Of a stretch of DNA of 64,000 bases, positions 13,453 through 26,392 are shown piece after piece; the first letter of the stretch is position 1; the number at the start of each line of letters is the position of its first letter. The stretch is taken from contig JACDQD010000003.1 in the NCBI GenBank assembly GCA_019843655.1, positions 5,148,925-5,212,924 on the forward strand. Direction: 5' to 3'. Below the pieces are notes generated by a model that made no database searches, was not told the origin of the DNA, and worked only from the letters and a program-made list of their open reading frames with translations. A program made the position numbers and the translations under genes. Origin of the DNA: Lethocerus indicus (lineage: Eukaryota; Arthropoda; Insecta; Hemiptera; Belostomatidae).

Positions 13453-14794
13453 GGTTGATTAGAGGAGTTAACTCTAGCTAGATATCATACAAACTGACTC
13501 TAATAATGAATTTCTGGAAAGAAAGAAAAAATAATTTATTGTTACTAATCTCCCGATTATCTAAAAATAAATATTTGCTTCTTGTTTTTCTCACTAATCT
13601 TGTGTTTGTTGCTTTATCTTATGTTCATCTAATTTATAATCCAAAAGTGGATGCCCTAACAAATCACTGCTTAATACAGGCTTCCCAAGTATAGTGTTAT
13701 ATATCTCAATTGCAACGTTATTTACCTGGTATTAAAATAAAGGAAATTGTCATCAAAATGTAATTACATATATTTTGTTTAAATACTAATATTTGTAATA
13801 CTAACTTTAATAATTTGTTAACAAACTATCATTCTTTATTATTATATATTTATATTTCTTTAATCATACAGTTAGTTTGATCAAGGTTGATCATTTCAAA
13901 TTATTTTTTATAACTAATTAAGATAATCAATTGTATTTGCCATCCAGCTTCTTTAGTGATACTCATTTTTATATTTACAACAAACATCTCACATATTCAT
14001 GTTAACTAAGTCAAATATATTTTGGCTTAATGATACCACCTTAGAATCCTGATAATCTTGACCATTTTTAAATATTCAATTGGCTTCAGAATACTGTTGT
14101 TAGTCTTTCTTTATCATTATTATATTTACTATTTAAGGTGTTATTTTAATTAAAAATGCTAAGCACCTACCACTTCATTTCTTTTCTATCTAAACACTTA
14201 TGGTTTACTTATCACTGAATACACTAAATATAATAATTTTCAAACCAGTGAAATTCAAAATTTCATGGTCACGTTAATTAAAAATATAATCAAATCAAAA
14301 TTATTGTAATAATAGATTTCAGCTTAAGATTTTAAAATTTTTAAATCGATTTTGAATGTTTGAATTTTTAGCTCCTAAATTCACTGCCTAAAGTGTATAT
14401 AATAGTACTTATTTAGGAGTTGGAGGAAATATTTGAGCTTATTTAGGGATATAAATTTTCTCTAAACCGATTAAGAATATAAAACGCATTGAAATTTGTA
14501 AATATGTACATGTGATTTTTAGTAAATGGCTATATGGAAGGCTTAGAAGTCTAGTCTGGGAGGTTATATTATTGTGTTGGGCCCGTAATTCGCCCAAGGC
14601 CAAGGCAATGGAGGTCCGAGCCAGTCGGCCGATTTCACTCGTATTAAAAATAGTTTAGGGACACATTAGTGCGCATTTACATCTGTGTGAATGCACAGTG
14701 AGTTTTGTCGTGTGTTGGTTCCAATAATGCTTCATAAACATTGTCCGTGAACCTCTAGTAACGAGCTTAATTCTAAGCGAGTCAATAGACTATC
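13453..14794. promoter_or_regulatory. shared upstream region of the MFSD6-like gene and bun
   Basis: The two start codons face away from each other and are 1342 bp apart. The stretch is mostly AT-rich. The last 240 bases before the bun ATG (about 14560-14794) are richer in G+C and probably hold the 5' UTR and start site of the long bun transcript. No TATA box or other clear core element was recognised. Any untranslated exon of the transporter gene also has to lie here or in bun, and I could not place one. Confidence 0.45.
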
Positions 14795-17700
14795 ATGGCT
14801 GACAGTGCGGGCCAAGTATCGTCAAAAAGTTCAGAAAAGAATAAGTTTTCAAATTCCGTTAGTCGTACAACCAGTGAAACTTTACGTTTAACAGATAACG
14901 AAAAAACAGTGACTCAACCAAGCAGTTTATCATCGTCAACGCCAAGGAAGAAGACGTCTTTCCAAATTACAAGTGTGACAGTGGGCTCCCGGACGAGCAA
15001 CGATGGAGGTGACGATTCGGCTGACGATTTAGATGAGTCTCATACGGACGATATTTCGGAAGTGATTGACATTTCCAGGGACATAGAAAATGAAACTCCA
15101 AGTTATTCAGAAGATACGTTCTCTAAAGATGATGTGTTCTTCAATGCTTCAGCATCTTTAGGTACAGCACCTGTTATACCTACCAGTTCTCAATACGGTT
15201 TAGCAATTTTGGCTACTCCAGATAATTGTGAAACTATATTGAACCCGTCAGACAACTGTGGAAATAGTGTTACCGGTACAGAATTGCATGTGGGAGTATC
15301 AGATAATGTCATTAACCTAGGAGTTGTAAGTACCAAGCCAGACTCAGAAATGAGGGACATTCATACTCATTCAGCTCGCCATGAAAGGTTTAAAGTTGTA
15401 AAGATAGAGAGTACTGAGCCTTTTAAACGAGGAAGATGGGTCTGCATGGATTATCTAGATCACTCTATGTCACAGCCTAAACCTAGTGCAGTGAGTGGAA
15501 CTAAGACTGATACTGTGGGAACAAAAGTGAATGAAAACATTGGAAATAAACCCATCGACATCAGTGAGAGTTCGCCACAAAATTACTCGACAACAGAAAG
15601 TATAGTCTCAACTGGAGATACAACTCAGAATGTTGGAACCCCTGCCACTGAAGAATCACAGTCCACTAGCGAGCAAGTTAGTAATGTTATTCCTGTTAGT
15701 GTACCACAAACAGATAATAGTCAGTTAAGCAACAGTCAACAAATTCCTATTTCAAGTCAGCAGACTTACACTTCCATCTCACCTGGTCAGTCTCTGCAGA
15801 GTAATATACAGTTAGTTACATCTAATGTGGCTACTAGTACTACTCAAGTTCCACAACAGGCCCAAAGTTTATCACAAGTACCAGTACAACAGTCTGTTAC
15901 AACAAGTCAGCATCAGAGCCTTCAGCCACAACAGATACAACAGGTTTTGGCAAATGCCAATGTTATTCCTGTACAGCAGCAACAACAATCCAACATCCCT
16001 CAACAGCCAATGATCCAACAACCCATTCAGCAGATGCAGCCAGTTCAGCAACAACCCCAACAATTTACTCAGCAACAGCAGTTTCCAACTATGCAACAAC
16101 AACAGCCGATTATTCAACAGCAAATGCCACAGCAGATGCAACCAGTTCAACAAGTTCATTTATCAAATGTTCAACAGAACATGCAAGGAATGCCTATGCA
16201 GCAGCCTTCAGGGCAACAAATGCAACAGCTGCAGCAACCACCAATGCAGCAGTTACCTCAGCAGACATCTCAGATGCATCAGGTCTCCTTCTCTCAACCT
16301 ATGCCCCAACAAACCATAACTCAGACTACCACTCAGCCGCAGGTGCAAAATATGATGCAACAGATGCATCCTCCGCAAATGCAGAGCTTCCAACAGAGTC
16401 CCATCATGACCAATTTAATGTCGGTTCAGACCCAGCCACATTTACCACCTCAGTATTACCCTAATATGCAACCTATTCAGCAGGGTATGACCCAGTCACA
16501 GGCCCAGATACTGCCTCCTATGTCTCAAGGCAGTACAATGCCCCAGGTGTCAATGCACGGCTCCAATACTCATATTTCTTTACAGAACTTCCCCGTAACC
16601 TCTCTGCCTCAGCAGATGTTGCCTAGCATGCCTCAGACACCTCCTGTAGCCACATCTGTTCCTTCATATTCGCTGCAGTTTCCTCCCACTTCGCACATAC
16701 CCACTCCAACCAATCAGCAGCCCATTGTGACACCACAGATTCCTGCGATGGCCACTATGGTGCAGCCTTATGTCACTATGGGTTCATATGCGAGTGTTGT
16801 GAGTTCAGTGCCTTCGACCGAAGTTTGTGTGACTGCCAGTCCTGATGTATCCAATGCTGAACAAGCACCACCTGCTGCCGCCTTGCTTGAGTCTTTAGCA
16901 GAGGTCACTGCCAATCCTGATGAAGTGCCACAGGGAGAAGATTCCGAAAGGTCAGTTTTTATTTTTTCTCAATTGACAGATTTATTCCTCAAACATTCTT
17001 CTATATGTTGTTCCTCGTGCTTGACCGAAACATTATTTTGGAATTTTCTTAAACACTCCAGTTTATTTTCTCCTCGTTAAGGTGAATTAAAAACCAAATT
17101 AACAGTCATTTTGCTTGTTTACTCTATTTTCAACTGTATTTTGCACTTCCTTGCTTCTCTTGCCAACTTTTATTTTTGGATTGGCTTGGTTTTATAATAG
17201 ACATATTAATGTTTAAATGTCAAACTGCTTTCGGATAACTTCATTAAGACACAATAGAGTTCAAGCTGACTTATGCTTGTCACAATTAAATATATAGAAA
17301 AATTCAGTAAAGAAGTTAAACACTCCCTGTTTCATTCAAGATTTTTTCTTGGTTCCTATATTGGACCAGAAATCATTTGTAGCTGTCAATCTGAAACTAT
17401 TATTTACTTTCAAATATGTCAAAAAGTAGTGTAGATTGGATGCTTAAAAAACCTGATAGCCGGTATTTGTAGAGTGATTGAGTGGTTGTGTGTAGTTTGC
17501 TGGGGCTTGCCCGCGCCTTAGCCCAAGTCAGAGTGGTAGTGGAGCCACCAGCTCACATCCAACCAGCATTCAGGTGAGCCTCATGGTGTTCACTCGAAAA
17601 CATGGGCTCAAATGATTATTCAGGGTGTCTACTTTATTTTCTGTCCATTAGTCTGAATCATTAAAATAAGAAACAATTTGTGATATTGAATTATATTTAT

Positions 17701-20700
17701 TTATGAACGTTTATAATCTGACTTGAAAATAATTATTTTTATATTATCTATTTCTATTCTATTATCAATATTATAGTATATTGAAAATGTCAGTCCCGTA
17801 TCACATATTCGTTATTAAATATCAAATATTCATTTCTAAATTAGTTTGTTTATGTTTGTTTTCAAGTTTTGACAAGTCCCATATAAGTGCAGAACATTGA
17901 TCATATGTTTCAAATAGTCTCCTTTCTTAGGCACTCTGAACCTACTTCATTGTTAATTTGAAAGAGCTACATGTTTTCGTGTAATGAACTGGGAGTTATG
18001 CCTGTACTTTACATGTCTGTATAAATATCCCTGCTTGATTATAACAATCTTGTTTATGCTTTTTTGAATTAATTTTATTTTTCATTCTCTTAATAAATTT
18101 ATTGCCATTTATATACATAATATCTTTACCATATAATTTCATTGACAATACATGATTCAACTTGTCGTTTCAAAGTTTGCAACATCATGATGCATGTTAG
18201 CAAATTACAACAATATTATTTTCCAAAGATTGTTATTTTGGTTTTTGTTTGCACCATTTGGAGAAAGTATTGGCCGAATTGATGTTTGCCTAAAGTATAT
18301 TCTGGATTCATTTATAGTCTAGAAATTTTTGTTGGAACTGAATAACTGTTATATTTATTATATTGGAAATGATTTTTATCAGAAAGTAAGAGTTGAAGAG
18401 AGGTGATTGTGTTTAAAGTGTGTTTAAGTTTTAATTTACATTTATGTTCTTATTATCTTTTTACTAAATGAGCATTAATTATAAATAGTACTCTGAATGA
18501 TTATTTACAATAGATTTACTGGTCATTTAAACAAATATGAATTGATAAAATTTTAGATCCATGAATATAATTCAGTATTCCATCTATAAATGTATTACTT
18601 TCTCCATGAATGATTCATTATATATTTTATATTAATTGATGTATTTCATATAATTATTCCATTAATTTTTCCTAATTTTTTAAATAAAAATATGATAACT
18701 GAATGCTCATTTAGTGAAATTATAATTAACATTGTTAATTTATTAGTAATTAGTTGTTCTGTCGATGTTAACTGAGTTTTTAACATAAAAGCATGGGAAA
18801 CAGTCATATTCAAATGTCTTATAAGTTTCCACTATTAGGTTATTCTCATGATCTCATGTTAGAAATGTTTAATGAATTTGTAGCAATTTTGTTGAAGAGT
18901 GAGTTTTTATGATTAGAGTAGAAATTATCCGTTTATTTATCAGAAACTTCTATTTTAATAGGTTATATTTTTGTACCTTTCAATTGGTAATATTTGAGTG
19001 AAAATTGGCTGCAAGAAATGGGATTTGTATTATTATAGATAAAATGTAGGACTTCTTAAAAGACAATAGCTTATATAATTCATATATTTCTGCCTTCGTT
19101 GAAAGTAAATTTTGTTCCTATGATTTCTTTTTGATTGGATGGATGACTTTCTAGGCTCAGATTAAAAGAACATAAAAATCATTTTATGCATGAAATATTA
19201 TCATTAATCCTGATACAGTCAAATATGTTGATGATTTCGATGAGTAATATCTTTGGATAAATAGAATCTCTAGTTTGCAGGATGATCGAGTAGTCAGTTT
19301 TAGGCCTTAATAGATCTGTGGTTTCTTTTATTTTTTGTTCAGTGTTGAGCAATAAAAATGTATGATGGGATTGATGATGTGTCATTTGATTATAACATTG
19401 TAAATTGGATGAACGTTTTGGTTCATTAGAACAATTTATGGGTTGTATTTTGCTTTAGGTGTGTTGCATCTTGTTTGCTTTATAAGATTCTGTATATACA
19501 TGAATGTTTACTTGGAATGTGTTAAAATAATAATTAGATGTATAAGATTTTATATAGAAGCTCGCAAAGGAAATATGTGTGGGGGGTAGGTTGTAGAGGT
19601 TGTGTGCGCTTGTGTCTCATATATGAATGTGCCTACTCTCACATATATAAACTATCTGAAAACATTAAACAAGATGCTATCATACAGGCTGTCTGTGTTG
19701 TATTTATAGTAATCATTATATGACAAATACTTCAACGTTCTATTATGTTTATAACAACTAATAATATATGTTTTTATTGTCAGTACAATAGCATTGTACA
19801 GCAGTTCCTCAGCTTACAGCACTTAGTGCTTCCAAAAGATGCTATTTATGTTTCAATAAAATGTTGGAAACGCTGAAGTTTCAATATTTATTTGACTCAT
19901 TAATTCATGGTTATGTGAATTAGCTGGTCTGTTAGTACAACTCCATTATAAAAATTATATGGAAGTCTGCAAGCTTTAAGCTACCTTGGTGGTATGCATT
20001 CAGAAATGATCAAGCATATAGAAAATGAATTACAGTGGCTCTATTGGATTTACTTTAGTACAAACTTGAAGATATTTTCAAAAACGGAATTAGAGCTTAC
20101 CCATATATTAGCGTGATTGAACTTCGAAATATACATAAAGTGAAAAATTAGTTTCAGTTTCTTTTACGAGTATATAATAATCAATCTCGCTCCGGGTTAC
20201 GACCCCATGCGATGAATTGACGTTCTCAAATTATAGGTCTAGTGTTAAACATTTTCTTCAAATTAACCTGACGAAGTGTAATATATATTCAGGACCGGTT
20301 AATTGCTTATGGAAAAGGAGTGGGGAATTTCCATTTCTTGCGCGTTCGCAATTTTTCACCCCAGGAAAAGTTGCACATCATGAAACTACATGAAGTATAA
20401 CAATTGATAATACTTATTCGACAGTCCATGAGAGCTTAGAATCCGTTACCGTTAACATTAACACTAACCACATTGATTGAAGAAAATGATAGTGATAGCG
20501 CATTCAGAAAGCACCATCGTTAACTGAAACCTGCCCTGAGGTAGTTATACTACTGATGATATACTGGCATAATGATACTGATGATTGCGAGAAGCCACCG
20601 ACCGATCTAGCATTGGACTAAATCAGCGTGTGGAGACAGAAAAACGGAACACTCAAGATATATCTAATAAATTAAACTTGTACCTTGATTTGCAGAAAAG

Positions 20701-23700
20701 CCGGAGGATTTGAATACAGTCCATTTGGATTAATGGGGAACTCTTTGAGGCTTGCTAATAATTCTCAAAAAATGCAAACAAGAAAAATACATCGATTGGC
20801 TACTTCTTCTCCCATAGTCAACGTCCAACCGCATCCAGAGTTTTATTGGGGCTATTGCTCCTTTCGGCACAAATAACAGTGAATGCTTAATTGTTTTTTA
20901 CATTTCAGTACTTATAAAGGGGTCCTCGAAACTACTTATTTATGAGCCTATATTTCAACATGTTTGTCTATAGATCTCATAATAGGCCCTTGTTTCCCGA
21001 AGGTTAAATTTATTTTTTGATATCCTGATTTTTATAACGTTCCACCACTCAAGGACCAGCCTAAAGTAGGGGGTTGGTTTTGAATGATATTCAGCTATCC
21101 TGGAAAGTGATAGGAGGTCATTGACCTTAAAAAATTGGTTTTCTATTTAGGTTGTTAAGGAAAATGAGTTACTGGTATTGCAGTAATCTCAGATCGAAAT
21201 TTCTTTCGATTTGCACGATCTTCAGTTGTACAAGCCATATATTCGCCCGATGACATTTTATATTCATTGAGTATGTAACGAAATATATACTTATCTCGAT
21301 GGTATGTATTGTACCTTGATTCCAACCTGTCGGATTCTGTTCGCCCTATTACACTGAAATTGTATAAATAATTATATATATGAGTTCAGTTTGTAGTTAG
21401 TTATCAGTGGCAATTGGACATCGAACCGGATGGCTCAAAAACTGTATTAGTTTGGATCACATACTGGTGATTGACGTAGGTAAAGTATTTTGAGACATTA
21501 GGCGCGGAGAGCAGAATTCCACATATATTTTGAGTAATTTATGGGTTATATTATCAGACTGCCTACTGTTTTTTTAAAGGTTTTCTTTCAGTATACCTAT
21601 CGCTGCTCAGGTTTTGTTTTCCTGAATTGTTTTTCACACTTTTCTTTCGAAGGAATTGTCGATGAATTCGGGAGGGAAGTTTATTCATACGAGTTACCGG
21701 CAAGGTGGACTATTTGCAGATTGGCTAGGACTTCCATGTCCTGAACATAGCGCCATATTTCGCAAATTTCGAGTTGGCTTATACTTCACTTCAATTTGCG
21801 TTGTCTCCTGTGTATTAAATTTTTATTCCAGTACAGGGTAACGAGTACTGAAGAGCGTCAACAGCTACACCCGTGCAAGTATGAATAATGAGAATATCCG
21901 TCAAAGACCGTGAGGATACAGAGAAAGGTACGATATCTGTCAAAATGCAATTGATTGAAAGATGATCCTATGGACGTGAAGTTCAGATGTTAATACTTAG
22001 GCCAAGTGTTATCTACTCGAAAATATCAACCATTTACTTACATCTAGGCTGTATGTTTATGTGCATGCATCTCCCCCCTAGTACTTCTTATTTCAAGGTT
22101 AGAATCTTACAAAATCGTTCGGATTAACAACAGTAAGCTAAACCATCGTTTCATATCTGCAAAATTAACTGAATTATTTACTCAGTCAATTTTTTGTGCA
22201 CCTGTATGTTGGAGCGTCTTAAAGTCTCTGCTTTATTAGGCTCTCGAACTCGATTACTTTCCTGATAAATGTTTCAAAATTGTGTCGGAACATTAGAGTG
22301 TTCAAATTCTTCAGGAACTAATGTTTTCCCCCTTTGAAACCGTGAAATATAGAGTTCTGCGAAAACGAATGCGGTAGTTAATATCGATTTGAACTTTCGT
22401 GTCCGGTATAATTTGGCCTTAAGTGTTGGGTCATTCCCTCGGTCCTACATTTAGCCACCTGAGGGGGAGGTGCTTTCACAATTCATTCCGACAGTTTGAT
22501 TCATCTGTATTTCTATCGAAAAAGTCTGATAAAATGTGTTGTAATTAATAGGTTTCAAATATATCAACTCTGTAAATTCGGATTTTTTTATAGCTTGGAG
22601 TCAGTAAAAGCTGGCTTACCTTTGTTGATTAATGAATCGTAAAATACAGTTGAAACATTAACGATTTTGGTTAATTTCGTGGTTCACCCCTTTCGATAAC
22701 ATCATCCCAAATTAATTTTAATTCTCTGTCTATTAGCACTTATATTAAAACAATAGTGGTTTTACCTTCGTTGTAAAGAGATTATATTCATATCTGCTCT
22801 CCCAATATCGGCATTAATACCCGAGGATTTGTATAGTAGACAACTAAACACCAGTCCGCTTATTGTCAGTGTAAGTAAAGTAAATGAATCAGTATAACAA
22901 ATCAACTAAATGAATTAAGTTAATGTCATCTTTACTAACACCACGTAACTATGTTTTGATAATCTCGTCTTATTAGAAATCTCTTCCACCTTTTGCAAGT
23001 TTAAACATTGTTTAACGTTGTTTTTATTGCCCTTAGCTGTCAGCGAGCCGGTATGGCGTCAGAGGAAATAGATTGGACATACTTCAAATTATGAAATGTT
23101 ATCCTTTCTTAGTATTCTATGAGTAGCACTTAAATGCGCGAAGTCTACCTTATTATTTGGTTCGAAAAAACATTAACTTATTTAAACGCTGATAGAATTG
23201 CGACGTCCCGAAATTCATACTGCTCTATATTCACGAAAGTAATTCAGATATTTTCTACCCGTTGTTTTCAGTTAAATCGATTATATCGGCGTACACGAGA
23301 TATTATTAGGTTAAGCTGAATTTAATCTTCGGGAAATTCAACAGCGCGTGGTTTCTTTGATGTGGTCTACATACTGGAATGGCGTACATGGTGGATTTCG
23401 GACGATCTAGACTTTGCATCTATAACATTACCACCCCCCCCCTTTTTGGAATGGTTGTAGTAATAACCGTTTTCGAGACATTTGAAGAATTCATATCGAG
23501 ATTTTTCTCCGTTGTATTTTTGTACTTGGTAAGACAGCAACTAGCAACTGTTAGCTCACGTGAATTCACAGAGAACAGTGGTATTTATACAAAGCCATTT
23601 CTGCCGATTGACTTTTTTGGAAGCGGATAACTGAACCTGATAAGCGTATTCATTACTTTAATATTCATGTTTCAAAAAACGACAATTCTTAAATGCGATG

Positions 23701-26328
23701 CTTAAATTATTTATGTCGTTTAAAGTCTCTTTAATTATACAGGCCATAATCCTGCAAATCGTAGATAAATAACGAAGCAAAAAAATGGCAATCCCATTTA
23801 CTGGGAGTATATACTACTACATTGTCCAATGTTTTTATATATAAAAAATTAGTTAAATTAAATACGAAATATGACGAGGTTTCTACTGGCAATGGCTTTT
23901 TTTATTAATCAGACATCTCTTATTCCGGTCAAGAATTTTACCGATGGATTATTGTAAGCGAGAGAAAATTCTGCTGTTTTATCGAAGGAATCGCTCTGCT
24001 TTATCAATGTCGATACGTAAAGTCATTCGGTCGCATATTAGGGAGCCATGGGCGCTATCGATATCGATGGTTATATGTAGTAGAGAGTATGCCGCATTCG
24101 CCGTCCGCCATTGCCGTTGGCGGTTATCGACTGAAATAATTCTTCGGGGGTGCAAGGGGGTGGAGAGGGGGCGGTGTTCTCTGCGGTCGGTGCGCCACCG
24201 CCTCCGCCTCCGCCGCCGCCTCCGTCGACCGTTCTTCCTGTGTGGCCGGTTTGTCGCGGCCGGTGAAGATTCGGGGACGGTGCCGGTCGAAGTGGCCGTT
24301 GGCCGGGCGGTACGATACTAGGGGGGCGCAGGGTGTCGGGAGTTGGGCTAGGGCAGGAGACCGTTCGTCGGAAGGGCGCAAGCCCCGATCGATAGGGGCG
24401 AGGGTTGGCCGGGAAAGGACAGGTCCCACACGGGCAGAGGAGTTTCCGAGCGCGGGCTGTGCGCCCACAACACGGCCACAACCAGAAATCCCCGTACCCG
24501 GATCGTCATGTCGACCGCCGTCCTCTCCGGCTCTTCGCCGGCAGACGCCACTCTCCACGCCGTCTATCGCTTCATCAAGAACTACGTCGGGTGAGGCCTA
24601 TACGCAGCTAATGTCCGCCCTTCTCGGCACGCTCTCCGTTTCGATCCCCCGATGCTTTTGCCCTCTGGCCGACTCGCTCGCCCCTCTTACTCGATTCCGG
24701 AGTAACACACGTTCTATTTTAATCCGGTACGTGAAAGTCCCTTTCCCCCTTTCTCCGCGGTACGCTTTTCCGTACTACTTTTATCGAGTTCCCCGTTTCC
24801 GGTAGATATCTTTAGGCATTACGATCATCCTTCGATCTTTCAGATACGCGGCGGCCACACTGTCCCCACGAAATTAACTGTATATCTGAATTCCTTTATC
24901 TTTTGTTCCCTCATCTTCGTGCGGCCTTGTGATCGGTGACCTTGTCATAGATCTACTTGACTTTTTATCGAAAAAATACTGTTGTATTCCTGCAAGCTTA
25001 CATCGCGAAATTTGTTAACCTTGCTCCTCGCTCGCTATTTGGAACCCCTTATTAATCGGCCATCCCCCGGAATTCTTGGAGAAAATACATTTAATACATT
25101 TTTATGGCCCTATTGTAATTAATTGGTAGCATTGCTATGGATTTTTGTTAAAAATGGTGCTAATTTTAAAGATGGTGGCCTCGAATACGTGACAGCCGAT
25201 GACCATGTGCCGTTAGCAACACGGGGTCTGCTCGGCTTCTACCTGATTTCCGTGCCAGGAAAACCCTTGGCTCTCCATAGGGGTTGCCTATATGGGGAAT
25301 TTTCATAACTGATTGGTAACTCGATTTACCAATATACTTCAATACTCAATTTAAAGGTAGAGGTGTTCCCCTTTACGCATTCGTTTGTGGAGCACTAGAC
25401 TTCCAGTGGTTAGAGCGAACTATTTTTATTCGTTAGCTCGATTTGAGTAACATAAAAAAGCGACCGATTTTTTTTTTAATAATATGCCGTTATGATTATG
25501 AGAAAACACTTACCACCAATCGATACATCATATTTATTGTTATCAGTTAATTGGTTTTTAATAATTTTGATAAATCTCTTATGTAAAACATTCTTTGTAT
25601 CTCCTTCGAATTTTTAATTTTCTTATTTGCTTGTTGTTTCGATGAATTGCTTAAATGTTTTCGAATATTTACAATTTAGTGAATCTATATCATCATTAAG
25701 TTGGATAACCTATACTCATCGATAAGATGACTAATGATTTTATACAATTGTTGTTACTCATAAAACTTCTTATTAGTACTGTTATTATTATTAATTACTG
25801 ATTTTCTCGTGTAATTTTTTAAAATGTACTTATTTGTAGGCTCGTGTCTTGATTATTTTTGTATGGTTTTGGTAATACTTCAGTTGCGAAATATGCTAGT
25901 GTTCTTGTTGGGTTCCTTGTTCAGTGCAAATAAGAACTTAGTTCGTTTGCTGATAATTTTGTCTGTCATCAACAAGGAACTGGAGTATTTTACTCCGAAA
26001 TGTCGAACATCTTGATTTCTTTTTTATAATCTTTTGTCGTTAATGTAGTATTTAATTAAGGCAAATAAGGTTTTAATTTGGTACTTTCAATTTGGATACT
26101 TAGATTTCATGTATTAATTGCCGTTTGTTTTTTAATTTTTTATACGAGAGCATAATGAGTTTTTCACTAAAAATTGATACTAGGAAGCAAGTAATTGAAA
26201 AATTAACATTATCACTCGGGATTATCTGAAGAAGTTGATGCAGGGAGTATTATCGGGAATCTCCAGGTTCGTCTTAGGCCTACATAAATACAAATTGCAT
26301 ATCCATGAATACAACAAATTAATTGCTT

Positions 26329-26392
<64 letters not shown>

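Noticed and set aside
15872..16159. 95-codon Leu-rich minus-strand frame
   Set aside because: It is the complement of the Gln codons in bun, so Leu-rich by necessity.
14795..17080. Single continuous 761-codon frame as a complete gene
   Set aside because: The last 43 codons are AT-rich intron sequence. A GT at 16951 and phase agreement with the TSC-box exon show that the coding exon ends at 16950, though intron retention cannot be excluded.
24071..24558. Overlapping 136- and 144-codon minus-strand frames with Gly/Ala/Pro/Arg-rich products
   Set aside because: They lie in the CpG-rich bun promoter, where stops are rare in all frames. The products are low-complexity, resemble no family, and overlap the real plus-strand exon.
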